DNA of 64,000 nt from Albidovulum sp. (GCA_028823855.1 JAPPFL010000027.1:15952-79951), one strand, 5' to 3'; shown: positions 47,454 through 57,220, counted from the first letter of the stretch. The notes: generated by a model not told the origin, from the sequence alone. A program made the numbers and translations.

Positions 47454-48857
47454 CTAATCGATGTGGCGCCGCACCTCGGCAGCGAATTCGTTGCCACGCG
47501 CCGCGAAATCTGAATATTGGTCGAAGCTAGCCGCGGCCGGAGCAAGCAAAACTGTGTCGCCTTCGCGCGAGTCCCTAACCGCGGCGGCTACGGCCGTCGC
47601 CATATTCCCACAAATTTCAAATGGCACGCCGTTAATTTGAGCCGCGAATTCGTCCGCGGATTCGCCGATATAGTAGGCTTTGGACACGTTGAACACCATG
47701 TCATTGAGACTGGATAGCCCGCCCTCTTTTGCTCGTCCTCCCGCAATCCACCTGATGCTGCGAAACGCTTGGAGCGACCTCGAGGCACTCGCGACATTCG
47801 TGGCCTTGGAGTCATTGATGAATGTTACGCCGCGAGTTTCAGCTATTCGCTGCATCCGGTGGCTTAGGCCATGGAATGTGCTCATGGCCTCGATGGCTTG
47901 GCTCGTCTCTATTCCCAGGATCCGGCAAACGGCCGCAACCGCGCAGGCATTGAATAGATTGTGATTTCCCGGGAGGCCGCATAGTGATCGAAGATCGACC
48001 GGCGCATGAATAGTGCCTCGGCAAGTTTCATATAGCCGCCCTTTCTTCGTATAAAAGGTCAAGCTTTTTGGATTCTCGCAAGTCGCCGAGGACGAAATGC
48101 GCACAATTGAGTTTGTGCCTCTTCGACCCGCAAACTCGCTAGCTAGAAACCGCCCTTCGGGATCGTCGACTCCAATTACCGCCTTTTCTATGGCTTCCGA
48201 AGCGAATAGCCTGCGCTTGGCTGCGAAATATCCTCCTAGCCCGCCATGACGGTCCAGATGGTCGGGCGACAGATTCAGCATGACGGCAATGTCCGGGCTC
48301 AATTTCGACGCGAGTTCCGCTTGGTACGACGAGAGCTCTAAAACCATCACTTCGCCGTCGCCTGGAATGCCGCTCGCCAAAACGCCGTTTCCGAAATTAC
48401 CCGTAATTTGCGAACGTCGTCCAATCTTCTTCAATACGTGGTGAAGCAATGCCGCGGTCGTGGACTTTCCGTTCGATCCGGTAATGGCTACGCAGGTCGA
48501 CGGATTTCGATCGCCGTGGAAGCCTTCACTGGAAACCGCCTGGAAGAACAGTCCAATGTCGTTGTCGAGAGGAACTCCCATCTCGGACGCAGTCGCGACG
48601 ACCGGATGGGGCTCCGGGTAAAGATACGGTACCCCCGGCGAAACGATAAGCTTATCGACTTCCTTGAAAGACGTTTTCGATACCAGCTCGCGTAGGATAA
48701 ATCCCGCGTCTGCAGCGCGTTCTCGGGCTTCCAAGTCGTCATCCCAAACAACGACTTTGGCATCGCTTGCCTGCAAGGCCATCGCCGAAGTCATGCCTGT
48801 CCGACCCATCCCGAGGATGGCGAACGTTTTGCCTTCGACGCCCGGTATCGGTATCAA
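47454..48857 (-). CDS. murD: UDP-N-acetylmuramoylalanine--D-glutamate ligase
   Basis: Mur ligase of 467 residues that adds D-glutamate. N-terminal domain: TFAILGMGRTGMTSAMAL and VSPGVPYLYPEPHP. ATP loop: AITGSNGKSTTAALLHHVL. ELSSYQ and LNLSPDHLDRHGG are MurD markers, and INDSKATN lies in the C-terminal part. One base separates it from the mraY stop, so the pair is tightly coupled; what follows is not. Confidence 0.96.
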   Translation of the reverse strand: MIPIPGVEGKTFAILGMGRTGMTSAMALQASDAKVVVWDDDLEARERAADAGFILRELVSKTSFKEVDKLIVSPGVPYLYPEPHPVVATASEMGVPLDNDIGLFFQAVSSEGFHGDRNPSTCVAITGSNGKSTTAALLHHVLKKIGRRSQITGNFGNGVLASGIPGDGEVMVLELSSYQAELASKLSPDIAVMLNLSPDHLDRHGGLGGYFAAKRRLFASEAIEKAVIGVDDPEGRFLASEFAGRRGTNSIVRISSSATCENPKSLTFYTKKGRLYETCRGTIHAPVDLRSLCGLPGNHNLFNACAVAAVCRILGIETSQAIEAMSTFHGLSHRMQRIAETRGVTFINDSKATNVASASRSLQAFRSIRWIAGGRAKEGGLSSLNDMVFNVSKAYYIGESADEFAAQINGVPFEICGNMATAVAAAVRDSREGDTVLLAPAAASFDQYSDFAARGNEFAAEVRRHID

Positions 48858-48858
48858 G

Positions 48859-49944
48859 CTATCGAACTTTCAGTGTCGCCAAGCCGATCATAGCAAGAAT
48901 CAGCGAAATAATCCAAAACCGGATCACGATTTGCGATTCGGGCCAGCCTTTCTTTTCGAAGTGGTGATGAACCGGCGACATAAGAAAAATTCGCTTGCCG
49001 GTCGACTTAAAATACGCGACCTGGATTATCACGCTCATCGCCTCCGCGACGAAGAGACCGCCGACGATAGCGAGCACAATTTCATGCTTGGTCAAAATCG
49101 CGATTGCACCGACTGCGCCGCCCAGCGCTAGCGATCCCGTATCGCCCATGAACACGGCAGCAGGCGGCGCATTGTACCAGAGAAAGCCCAGACCGCCGCC
49201 AACAAGACCCGCGACGAAAATAAGTAGTTCGCCCGTACCGGGAATATAGTGAACGTCCAAGTATTCGGCGAAATCCGTTCTTCCGACTGCGTAGGCGATG
49301 ACACCAAGCGAGACCGAGGCGATCATGATTGGCATAATAGCCAGGCCGTCTAGCCCGTCGGTCAAGTTTACCGAATGCGCCGATCCGACGATCACCAGCA
49401 CGGCGAACGGTATAAATAAAAAACCGAGATTGATCAGAAGATCCTTGAACACGGGAACGGCCAGCATCCCCGAAAGCGATTCCGGATGCAGTTGAACTGC
49501 CCAGTATCCGGCCACGCAGGCGATCGCGATGCTGACCAGAAACTTGGTCTTTACGGAGACACCCTTCGAATCGCTATGAGTAACTTTTTTATAGTCGTCG
49601 AAGAAACCGACTATTCCAAAAGACATCGTAACAAACAAAACCAGCCAAATATTCGAATTGTCGAGTCGCGCCCAAAGCAACGTAGAAACTACCAACGCGC
49701 CGATTATTAGGACGCCTCCCATGGTCGGAGTTCCGGATTTGGCCTTTATGTGCCATTCCGGTCCGTCTTCGCGAATCGGCTGCCCGTTTCTTTGGCGGTC
49801 GCGTAAAAGATTTATCATCGGCCGTCCGAATATAAACCCGAATATCAACGCTGAGAAAAAAGCGCCGCCCGCGCGAAACGTAATGTAGCGAAACAGATTG
49901 AATATATCGCCACCATCGGAAAACTGCGTAAGGTAATAGAGCAT
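48859..49944 (-). CDS. mraY: Phospho-N-acetylmuramoyl-pentapeptide transferase
   Basis: Polytopic enzyme of 361 residues forming lipid I from UDP-MurNAc-pentapeptide and undecaprenyl phosphate. Signature segments: GTPTMGGVLIIGALV, GFFDDYKKV with paired Asp, NLTDGLDGLA, the cytoplasmic GDTGSLALGGAVGAIAI and the histidine motif MSPVHHHFEKKGWPE. A 517-base gap separates it from murF, so it probably has its own promoter. Confidence 0.96.
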   Translation of the reverse strand: MLYYLTQFSDGGDIFNLFRYITFRAGGAFFSALIFGFIFGRPMINLLRDRQRNGQPIREDGPEWHIKAKSGTPTMGGVLIIGALVVSTLLWARLDNSNIWLVLFVTMSFGIVGFFDDYKKVTHSDSKGVSVKTKFLVSIAIACVAGYWAVQLHPESLSGMLAVPVFKDLLINLGFLFIPFAVLVIVGSAHSVNLTDGLDGLAIMPIMIASVSLGVIAYAVGRTDFAEYLDVHYIPGTGELLIFVAGLVGGGLGFLWYNAPPAAVFMGDTGSLALGGAVGAIAILTKHEIVLAIVGGLFVAEAMSVIIQVAYFKSTGKRIFLMSPVHHHFEKKGWPESQIVIRFWIISLILAMIGLATLKVR

Positions 49945-49991
49945 ATATTCAACCTTCGATGAGGGTAGACTGCGTCGCGACTAAAGTCGTC

Positions 49992-50003
49992 GGAACATGT
50001 TCC
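49992..50003. promoter_or_regulatory. Perfect palindrome upstream of mraY
   Basis: GGAACATGTTCC is a perfect 12-base palindrome, 48 bases before the mraY start. Possible operator. It is not the alphaproteobacterial LexA box, which is a direct GTTC repeat. Confidence 0.25.
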
Positions 50004-50409
50004 ACAATTCTCCGGAAGTATCAAGATATGGTGAATTTAGAGTAACTCAAATCAAATTACGGAGTGTCAGAGCGTAGCGTCTCAAAAGGAAATTAATTCG
50101 AGCTCGAATATTCGATTTGAGAAATTGCGCAAACGGCGTCCGAGTTTGCGGATACTTCGATCCGGAGGATTAATAGAATACTCGCGCGCGCATTAGCAAA
50201 TCAGGCGCGCTTCGAAAGTCGCCCGCCTATTCTTGAGCTTCAACTGGAAAATCGGCGGTTCGCGATCGAGCGTAGCGCAATCTGATACGATGCTGCCGCC
50301 GATTCTAGTCGTTGCGGAACCAATATGCGACCGGATTCCATCGGAGCATGGCGACCAAAAATTCTCGCTTTCGAATCGGCAGGGACTTCAGGCGCGCATT
50401 CGATCGATC

Positions 50410-50429
50410 CGGGCGGTCATAACCGCCCG
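50410..50429 (-). terminator. GC hairpin after murF
   Basis: CGGGCGGT (50410-50417) pairs with ACCGCCCG (50422-50429) around a 4-base loop, 33 bases after the murF stop. No T-run follows on the minus strand. It may reduce read-through into mraY. Confidence 0.4.
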
Positions 50430-50461
50430 CGATAGGTGTTCCAGCGAATTGCAGGCCAGAG

Positions 50462-51877
50462 CTAGGATTCTCGGTTCAGACTTAGGATCGCTTCCGCAAC
50501 GACCGAGATTTTGGAACCCTTCGACCCTTTGACGAGTACGACATCTCCCGGTTCTGCCAGCCGTGAAGATTTTTCGGCCAATTCAAGGGAGCTCTCATAC
50601 CAGTAACCTCGTTTCGAGTTCGGCAGAGCTTCGTACATGCTGCGCATAAGCGGACCGGCGCAATGGACCACCGCGATCTTTTCTATAGCCTCGTGATTCG
50701 CCAATTTTTCGTGCAGCCAAGGGCTTTGAGAGCCAAGTTCAAGCATGTCCCCCAATATTGCTATGCGCCTTCCGCCGCTTTTTCCATCGCTGGATGATTT
50801 CGGTTCTGTTGACGCTAGCACCAAAAGCGCGGCATCCATAGATTCAGGATTTGCATTGAAAGAATCATCGATCAAATTTATCGGCGCATCGGCACTTTCC
50901 AGCCAGACGGCCGTTCTTGAGCCTCGTCCCTGGGGCGGAACCCAGTTCGCAAATGACGACATGGCGGCTTCGATATCCCCGCCTACTGATTCAATCGTCG
51001 CTAGCGCGCCGAGCGCGTTCGTCGCGAAATGCCTGCCGAAAGAAGATAGATCAAAGGATGCATGACGATTTCGAATTCTTGCATAAACCCTTGTGCCAAA
51101 TTCGGTGTCTTCCGCATCGCATATTTGCCAATCCGAGCTGCCGCTCTCGCCGAAAGTTACCAAAACTGCGGAAACTTCGGCGGCCTTCGTCTTCAAGATT
51201 TCAAATCCCGGAGAGTCTCGATTTACGACGGCGATGCCGCCGTCCTCCAGTCCGGAAAATATCGATGCCTTTTCCCGCGCTATGTCCTCTATCGATTCAA
51301 AGGCCGCTAGATGCGCAATACCTATCGTAGTAACGATGCAGACGTTCGGTTTCGCCATCTTGCTCAATGGCGAGATTTCGCCCGGGTGGTTCATTCCAAT
51401 CTCGACTACCGCGAATTTCGCGTCCTCCGGCAGTCGTGCCAAGGTCAAGGGAACGCCCCAATGATTGTTGAAGCTTTGCTCGGCGAAATGGGTCACGCCC
51501 TGAATAGCGAGTGCGTGCCGGAGAATTTCTTTCGTCGATGTTTTCCCGGACGAGCCAGTCACCGCGATGACTTTTGCGGTGCTGCGCGCCCTTGCCTCCC
51601 GCCCAAGACTTTCCAAAGCGGCCAACCCATCTCCAACTTTCAAGAGCCGAGATCCGCCAGGCAAGCCCTCAACGTCTCTTTCGACGACTGCCGCGCTCGC
51701 TCCCGCATCGAATGCACTGCCCACAAAAATGTGGCCGTCGCGGCTATTCGACAAAGCGACGAAAAGATCGCCTTTCGCTAGCGTTCGAGAATCGATGGAT
51801 ACACCGGTTGCCGACCAATCTCCCGTCGATTCACCGCCGGTGGCGGCCGCTGCCTCCCTTGCGGTCCACAGGCTCAT
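50462..51877 (-). CDS. murF: UDP-MurNAc-tripeptide--D-alanyl-D-alanine ligase
   Basis: Mur ligase of 471 residues that adds the D-Ala-D-Ala dipeptide. VSIDSRTLAKGDLFVAL opens the N-terminal domain; the ATP loop is AVTGSSGKTSTKEILRHAL; FAEQSFNNHWGVPLTLARLP and VVEIGMNHPGEI are typical MurF segments, and LIDDSFNANPESMDAAL lies before the C-terminal domain. The ATG overlaps the murE stop by 4 bases. Confidence 0.96.
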   Translation of the reverse strand: MSLWTAREAAAATGGESTGDWSATGVSIDSRTLAKGDLFVALSNSRDGHIFVGSAFDAGASAAVVERDVEGLPGGSRLLKVGDGLAALESLGREARARSTAKVIAVTGSSGKTSTKEILRHALAIQGVTHFAEQSFNNHWGVPLTLARLPEDAKFAVVEIGMNHPGEISPLSKMAKPNVCIVTTIGIAHLAAFESIEDIAREKASIFSGLEDGGIAVVNRDSPGFEILKTKAAEVSAVLVTFGESGSSDWQICDAEDTEFGTRVYARIRNRHASFDLSSFGRHFATNALGALATIESVGGDIEAAMSSFANWVPPQGRGSRTAVWLESADAPINLIDDSFNANPESMDAALLVLASTEPKSSSDGKSGGRRIAILGDMLELGSQSPWLHEKLANHEAIEKIAVVHCAGPLMRSMYEALPNSKRGYWYESSLELAEKSSRLAEPGDVVLVKGSKGSKISVVAEAILSLNRES

Positions 51878-53373
51878 GTTCCTTTACCATCACAAAGCCG
51901 CGCTGAAATGCTTGCCTGTTCGCCGTCGTTAAAGGGATAAACAGTTTCTCCGACGATTTGCCCGGTTTCGTGCCCTTTGCCCGCAATCAATAATCCATCG
52001 CCGGGCCCGAGAGACGAAACCGCCTCGAATATTGCCGCCGCCCGGTCTTCGATTTCACGCGCACCTGGACACCCTAGCAAAATTTGAGATCTAATCGAAG
52101 CCGGAGATTCATTTCTGGGATTGTCATCGGTGATGAAAACGGAATCGGCGTAACGAGCTGCCGCCTCGCCCATGAATCGACGCTTAGACTTGTCGCGGTC
52201 GCCGCCTGCGCCAAAAACCACGCACAACCTGCCCACGGTGTGCGGTCTAAGCGATTCGAGCGCGGCCGCCAGCGCAGCCGGCGTGTGAGCATAGTCTATG
52301 TAGATTGGAGAGCCATTCTCGACTCGTGCAGCAAGTTCCATTCGACCTCTCACGGTTCCGAGATTTTCCAAAGACCGGAAAACGTCTTCCGGATTATCGC
52401 CCGAGGCGATCGCGAGGCCTGCCGCCGTCAGAGCGTTGGATCCTTGGAACCGGCCTACGAGGTTCAGTCGAGCCTTTTTTCTATTGCCTTTCCATTCGAA
52501 ATGAAGCTCCTGGCCGGTTTCGCCGTATCGGCGCGCAACTATTCGAAGAGTCGAGCCGGCTCGTTCACCGACTTCAATAACTTCGATGCCTCTCGCCTTA
52601 GCAATTGCGCTTATCCTTCTTCCGTAGGATTGCGAGTTACACACTACGGCTGTCGAGTCACTACGCAGGACGCATTCGAACAACCTTGCTTTTGCGTTAA
52701 AATATTCCTCGAAATCAACATGATAATCCAAGTGGTCGTGGCTGAGGTTCGTAAATGCGGCGGCCTTAAGACGAACGCCGTCTATTCTCCGCTGCAGTAT
52801 TCCGTGCGAAGATGCCTCCAACGCGGCGCAATCGACTTCCCGTCTACGAAGGTTTCCCAAAATCCGATGCAATGTAACCGGATCGGGCGTAGTGTGCCTA
52901 AGGGATTCCCTATACGCTCCTTCCACTCCTAGCGTGCCGACGCTCGCCGCCTCCCGACCCAGGAATTCCCATATCTGCCTTGTCATGGAAACAATAGAAG
53001 TTTTTCCGTTCGTTCCGGTAACGGCCACCACGGTATCGGGATGCCCGCCGAACCATCTCGCCGCTGCGCAAGCAAGATCGGAGCGGGGATCTTTGCAAAC
53101 GACTACCGGAATGCCGGCGCCATTCGGATCCGTCGCCGCTATCTTCGCTCCCTCTTCGTCGGTTATTGCCGCAGTAGCTCCAGCAGCAACGGCCTCGCGA
53201 AAAAATTGGGCTCCATGGGATGTCCCGCCCGGGAGCGCCGCAAACAAATGTCCGGCTTCCATACTCCTGCTGTCTGACGAAAGCCCGGTAACTTCGAGCT
53301 CTGCAGGGCATTTGGCATCTGGAAGCAGGTCCTTCAGCAGCATTTTTTTCGCTGCTGCGTGCATCGCTGTCAT
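51874..53373 (-). CDS. murE: UDP-MurNAc-L-alanyl-D-glutamate--2,6-diaminopimelate ligase
   Basis: Mur ligase of 499 residues. LSSDSRSMEAGHLFAALPG, the ATP loop AVTGTNGKTSIVSMTRQIW, LEASSHGILQRR and HDHLDYHVDFEEYF mark MurE. The diaminopimelate motif reads DDNPRNESP, with the N-P-R that selects meso-DAP over lysine, as expected for a Gram-negative. It starts 23 bases after ftsI. Confidence 0.96.
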   Translation of the reverse strand: MTAMHAAAKKMLLKDLLPDAKCPAELEVTGLSSDSRSMEAGHLFAALPGGTSHGAQFFREAVAAGATAAITDEEGAKIAATDPNGAGIPVVVCKDPRSDLACAAARWFGGHPDTVVAVTGTNGKTSIVSMTRQIWEFLGREAASVGTLGVEGAYRESLRHTTPDPVTLHRILGNLRRREVDCAALEASSHGILQRRIDGVRLKAAAFTNLSHDHLDYHVDFEEYFNAKARLFECVLRSDSTAVVCNSQSYGRRISAIAKARGIEVIEVGERAGSTLRIVARRYGETGQELHFEWKGNRKKARLNLVGRFQGSNALTAAGLAIASGDNPEDVFRSLENLGTVRGRMELAARVENGSPIYIDYAHTPAALAAALESLRPHTVGRLCVVFGAGGDRDKSKRRFMGEAAARYADSVFITDDNPRNESPASIRSQILLGCPGAREIEDRAAAIFEAVSSLGPGDGLLIAGKGHETGQIVGETVYPFNDGEQASISARLCDGKGT

Positions 53374-53396
53374 TTCGAGAACCGGCGCATATCTGG

Positions 53397-55160
53397 TTAT
53401 ATGCCCGCCGAAACGCTTTCAATTGCGGGCGGAATACCGAGAATGGGCGCCAAGCGCTTTATCATGGCCGCTGCGACGGGCGCGGCTGTCCATCCCGCCG
53501 TTCTTCGGGTTTCCCGGTAAAGGTCAATTTCGGGTTCGTCCAAAACGACAACGAGGACGTAGCGAGGCCTTTCTGTCGGAAAGATCGAGGCAAATGTCGA
53601 GATGACTTTATCCTCCGCGTATCCGCCGACTTTCGGCTTGTTGCCCGTTCCGGTTTTGCCGCCGACACTGTAGCCGCCGACGTTGGCCTGGGTTGCAGTT
53701 CCTTCTTTTACGACCTGTCGCAGAATCGAAAGAACCTCCCTGGACGTTTCACGCGCGATTATTCGCCGCCCCAGATTGCGAGCCGATTCTTGCTTCAAGA
53801 TGGTCGGCCTTATCGAATATCCGCCGTTGGCAAGCGTCGCATAGGCTGCCGCGAGATTCAAAGGCGTCACAGAGATTCCGTGTCCGTACCCGATCGTAAC
53901 CGACGAAAGCGCAGTCCATCGTTCCGACGGGAACATAGGTTTGGAAACGCGAGCTTCCGGCAATTCGACCTGTACAGGCGCCAGCAGGCCGAGAGCGCCT
54001 AAAAATTCCTTCTGCCGCTCCGATCCTATCTTCCCGGCAAGTCGAGCGGTAACGGGATTGGCACTCCGCACCAAAGCCCTGCGCACGGTAACCAAATCTC
54101 CTGTCGTGCGTTGGTGCTTGTCGCGTATGACCTTTCTCGCAACCTTGTACGGCAAATTGCTGATCTTGGTTTCGGTATTGGCAAGGCCAAGTTCCAATGC
54201 CTGAGCCGCAACGAAAATCTTGAAAACGGAACCGAGCTCGAAAATGCCTTGAGTAACGTGGCTGAATAAAAGGCTCGGCTTGTCTTTTTCGGAAAGCGAA
54301 TACGAACTGCGGCGGTTGGGATCGAAATCGGGTAGAGATACCAACGATATAATTTCTCCGGAGTGTACGTCCATTAGAACAGCGCCGCCGAAATTCGCCC
54401 TGAAAAAATCAATGCCGGCCTGGAGCTCGTTTTGAATTATCCATTGCGCCGTCAGGTCGAGCGACAACTCGAGCGGTATGTCGATTTGATCTCGCAACCG
54501 TTTGTCGAAATATTTTTCGACCCCGGCAATTCCAACAATTTCGGCCGTGTTGACGTGTTCTTCTCCGAACGCCGATCCGCCAAGAACATGCGATGCGAGA
54601 GACCTTTTTGGATATACGCGTGCCTCTCTCGTGCCAAAGTATAAACCCGGCTCGCCAATTTCTTTGACTTCGTTGACCTGCGCATGTGAAATCTTTCTCT
54701 TGAGCCAAGCGAATTTCCCGGTCGTTATTTTTTTGTAGACCGTATTTTCGTCGAGGTCGGGAAATATCTCGGCTAATCTTTTCGCCGCTAACTCGGGATC
54801 CACAAAATCTTCCGGATGCGCGTAAAGCGAGTGCACCTTTAGATTGGTTGCCAAAAGAACGCCATTGCGATCAACGATATCCGCCCGGTCCGAAAGAGTT
54901 TCCGGAATTGCGTGAGTCGAACTGGATTTGTCGCTCTTGCTTGTTGAAACAACTACCATTTTGGCCGCAGCGGTACAGAAAAGAATGACAAACGCCAGCG
55001 CGACAAGCACGAGCCGAGTGTTCTGGGAACCGCCACGAACATTCGCGTCGAGAGTAACTAGCCCTTTCGGCGCGTCTTCTGCTGATCGGTAGTAATTCGC
55101 GGCGGCGTCGTAATCGGATTCGTGCCCGTATCCGTTAACAAGCTTTTGAAAGTATGTCAT
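53397..55160 (-). CDS. ftsI: Penicillin-binding protein 3 (FtsI), septal transpeptidase
   Basis: 587 residues: cytoplasmic tail, one membrane helix (LVLVALAFVILFCTAAAK), pedestal domain beginning SDRADIVDRNGVLLATNL, and transpeptidase domain with the SxxK serine in LGSVFKIFVAA, the SxN triad in RSANPVTA and KTG in GGKTGTGNK. It cross-links septal peptidoglycan with FtsW. The start overlaps ftsL by 4 bases. The cytoplasmic tail of about 50 residues is longer than in E. coli, a feature I have seen in related bacteria. Confidence 0.95.
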   Translation of the reverse strand: MTYFQKLVNGYGHESDYDAAANYYRSAEDAPKGLVTLDANVRGGSQNTRLVLVALAFVILFCTAAAKMVVVSTSKSDKSSSTHAIPETLSDRADIVDRNGVLLATNLKVHSLYAHPEDFVDPELAAKRLAEIFPDLDENTVYKKITTGKFAWLKRKISHAQVNEVKEIGEPGLYFGTREARVYPKRSLASHVLGGSAFGEEHVNTAEIVGIAGVEKYFDKRLRDQIDIPLELSLDLTAQWIIQNELQAGIDFFRANFGGAVLMDVHSGEIISLVSLPDFDPNRRSSYSLSEKDKPSLLFSHVTQGIFELGSVFKIFVAAQALELGLANTETKISNLPYKVARKVIRDKHQRTTGDLVTVRRALVRSANPVTARLAGKIGSERQKEFLGALGLLAPVQVELPEARVSKPMFPSERWTALSSVTIGYGHGISVTPLNLAAAYATLANGGYSIRPTILKQESARNLGRRIIARETSREVLSILRQVVKEGTATQANVGGYSVGGKTGTGNKPKVGGYAEDKVISTFASIFPTERPRYVLVVVLDEPEIDLYRETRRTAGWTAAPVAAAMIKRLAPILGIPPAIESVSAGI

Positions 55161-55501
55161 CGCGAGCTAGCGGCGGTACCTTGCCGGTCCGCCGTCCCCG
55201 GGGTTGAAGTCGGAAAACTTCGTTCCGGCAGTTCGACCAATCCGCCGAATCTTTCGGCGGTTAATTCTGTCAGTTCAAGGTGCTCCCGAAATTTCGAAAC
55301 CAGTTCATTCAAGCGTTCGGGCCGATTTAGGTAGGACCACTCCGCTCTCAAATGCGCAAGCTCTTCGCGTTTGTCGGCGATTCGAGTCTCTAGGATTTCG
55401 ATTCTTCCGTAGACGTCTCGAGTCGCATAATTCTCGCTATACGCCCAGACTGCGAGTACGAAGACGAGCATTCCCGAAACTATGTATGCTAGCACGCTCA
55501 T
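55157..55501 (-). CDS. ftsL: Cell division protein FtsL
   Basis: Small bitopic protein of 114 residues: an N-terminal helix YIVSGMLVFVLAVWAYS, then a coiled coil (about 35-85) with heptads in IEILETRIADKREELAHLR. The tail is Ser/Thr/Pro-rich. Sequence conservation is low in this family, so the call rests on size, topology and the place between rsmH and ftsI with 4-base overlaps on both sides. Confidence 0.85.
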   Translation of the reverse strand: MSVLAYIVSGMLVFVLAVWAYSENYATRDVYGRIEILETRIADKREELAHLRAEWSYLNRPERLNELVSKFREHLELTELTAERFGGLVELPERSFPTSTPGTADRQGTAASSR

Positions 55502-56508
55502 CGTTTCATTTGGAATTTTTCCAGAATCGGCACGCCGAGTTCACGTCGATCAATTTTCGCAGCCGGAACAGAATTTCGTCGACCGGCGCGCAGCCGAGCC
55601 GACCTTGAACGCGGATTGCAATTGATTTCTTCCCGGGTAGGCTTGATCGCCCCGCGGGTGGTCGCTTCGAAACGAGCGGATGCCGCTTCCTTTCCCGGCA
55701 AATGGCGGTTCCCGCCGGCAACGCCGGAATTTCCGGATTTCAAAAACCGCTTAACGATTCGGTCCTCGCCGGAATGGAAGCTGACAACTGCCAGCCTGCC
55801 GCCGGGGCGGAGCGAGCGCTCGGCCGCTTCAAGACCGTCAACAAGCTGCCCTAGTTCGTCGTTGACCGCTATCCTAAGAGCCAAAAAGCACCTGGTTGCC
55901 GGGTGCTTGCTTCCGCGCAGCGATCTTGGAATGCAGGATGAGACAATATCAGCCAATTGAGTTGTGGTCACGATCGGAGAGATTCTGCGCTCATTGGCGA
56001 TTCGCCTTGCGATCCTTTTCGCGGCGCGTTCTCCGCCGAGGAAATAAAATATGTCGGCGAGCGACTCTTCGCTTTCATTGTTTACGATACTGGCGGCAGT
56101 CCGTCCGGCCTTCCGAAATCTCATATCCAAAGGCCCTTCATTCGAAAAAGAAAAGCCGCGCGGAGCATGATCGATCTGCATGGAAGAAACGCCTAAATCA
56201 AAAACGACTCCGTCCAAAGGAACACTATGCGAGATTTTCTCCAGCGCATCGAACCCGGCAAAATCGCCTTGTACGAAAGTAAAGCATTCTCCCAATTCTA
56301 AAGCATTGGACCTTTCTTCCGCTTCAGGGTCGCAGTCGATACCGAAGACGTGCTCGGCGCCGCGTCGAAGAAGGGCCAGCGTATATCCGCCGCCTCCAAA
56401 CGTGCCGTCCAGCCAGGTTCCTTTCACAGGAGAGACGGCATGCAGAAACTCATTCAATAGTACCGGACTATGCGGCGAATTTGCTTCTTTCCCGGGGAGG
56501 CAAGCCAT
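55498..56508 (-). CDS. rsmH: 16S rRNA (cytosine(1402)-N4)-methyltransferase
   Basis: SAM-dependent methyltransferase of 336 residues (MraW). Signs: SPVLLNEFLHAVSPVKG, the SAM loop WLDGTFGGGGYTLALL, GVVFDLGVSSMQIDHAPRGF, and the C-terminal AVVSFHSGEDRIVKRFLK. It modifies the ribosomal P site. The gene lies three bases after mraZ and overlaps ftsL. Confidence 0.96.
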   Translation of the reverse strand: MACLPGKEANSPHSPVLLNEFLHAVSPVKGTWLDGTFGGGGYTLALLRRGAEHVFGIDCDPEAEERSNALELGECFTFVQGDFAGFDALEKISHSVPLDGVVFDLGVSSMQIDHAPRGFSFSNEGPLDMRFRKAGRTAASIVNNESEESLADIFYFLGGERAAKRIARRIANERRISPIVTTTQLADIVSSCIPRSLRGSKHPATRCFLALRIAVNDELGQLVDGLEAAERSLRPGGRLAVVSFHSGEDRIVKRFLKSGNSGVAGGNRHLPGKEAASARFEATTRGAIKPTREEINCNPRSRSARLRAGRRNSVPAAKIDRRELGVPILEKFQMKR

Positions 56509-56511
56509 CGC

Positions 56512-57027
56512 TTAGGCAAACCGCGCTTGATCGACAAGTGCCATTGGATTCAACGCCTCGCCGCCCTCCCGATACATGGAGTCAAAGGAATTTGAAGATT
56601 CCGAGAAATCGGCCGGGCGCCAGATCTTGAAGGTGTCCCCCGTGCCTGCAAGAACCGCTTCGCGGCCCAATCCGACCTTTTGGCGAACCGATGCAGGTAT
56701 GAATAGCCTTCCGTTGTGGTCGAGCGATGACAGGATGGCGCACGATTGGAAAAAATGCTCCAGGAATTGGCGTTCGGCACTTGATCGGTTCAGCGAGTCA
56801 ATAATTTCGTCGATTTCAGCTGCTGCCGCTTCGGTGAAGCATTCAAGAAATTTTTGCCTGCTGTCCCCGTATACTATTGTCAGCTTCCCGCAGTCTCCCT
56901 GGCGAAACGCCGGATCGCCCGATTCTATTGCGCGCCTGAATTCCGGCGGAATAGAAATCCTGCCCTTAGCATCAATTTTGTGCTTGGCTGTACCCTTGAA
57001 CTTTTTCGTCAATCCGCAGTTTTCCAT
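56512..57027 (-). CDS. mraZ: Transcriptional regulator MraZ
   Basis: 171 residues with two AbrB-like swapped-hairpin halves: KIDAKGRISIPPEFRRAI near residue 17 and SLDHNGRLFIPASVRQKVGL near 98. MraZ forms rings that bind repeats in its own promoter and repress or tune the dcw operon. It is the first gene of the cluster. No canonical ribosome site is seen before the ATG; a TTG six codons later is a possible alternative start. Confidence 0.93.
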   Translation of the reverse strand: MENCGLTKKFKGTAKHKIDAKGRISIPPEFRRAIESGDPAFRQGDCGKLTIVYGDSRQKFLECFTEAAAAEIDEIIDSLNRSSAERQFLEHFFQSCAILSSLDHNGRLFIPASVRQKVGLGREAVLAGTGDTFKIWRPADFSESSNSFDSMYREGGEALNPMALVDQARFA

Positions 57028-57067
57028 TTGGACCGCGACTCGGAAGCCGCCCTCCGGAAATGAACCA

Positions 57068-57101
57068 TTTCACCGCTAGCCGGAGGAAATCCGCGGTGAA
57101 A
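57068..57101. promoter_or_regulatory. Inverted repeat in the mraZ leader
   Basis: TTTCACCGC (57068-57076) and GCGGTGAAA (57093-57101) are perfect complements around a 16-base spacer, starting 41 bases before the mraZ ATG. It could be an operator or a leader RNA hairpin. Confidence 0.4.
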
Positions 57102-57220
57102 CGGTCACGAATCCCAACAGACCGGAGGACAGCCCGCCGGGGCATGCCTGTATCAAGCCATCCTACTCATTTTCCGCCGAACCCGCCCATTCTAATGCGA
57201 GACATTAATTCGGCGCAATT

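Larger units (their letters stand above)
49945..50461. other. Noncoding gap inside the dcw cluster (murF/mraY joint)
   Basis: About 517 bases with no credible gene. It contains a murF-proximal hairpin and an mraY-proximal palindrome, listed separately, which together look like the end of one transcript and the start of another. Confidence 0.5.

Noticed and set aside
47129..47545. Open frame of 138 codons overlapping the murD 3' end
   Set aside because: Most of its opening part is an off-frame reading of murD, and the rest lacks any conserved feature.
49992..50003. GGAACATGTTCC as a LexA (SOS) box
   Set aside because: Alphaproteobacterial LexA sites are direct GTTC-N7-GTTC repeats, and Gram-positive sites have a 4-base spacer; neither fits. 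A cell wall gene would also be an odd SOS target.
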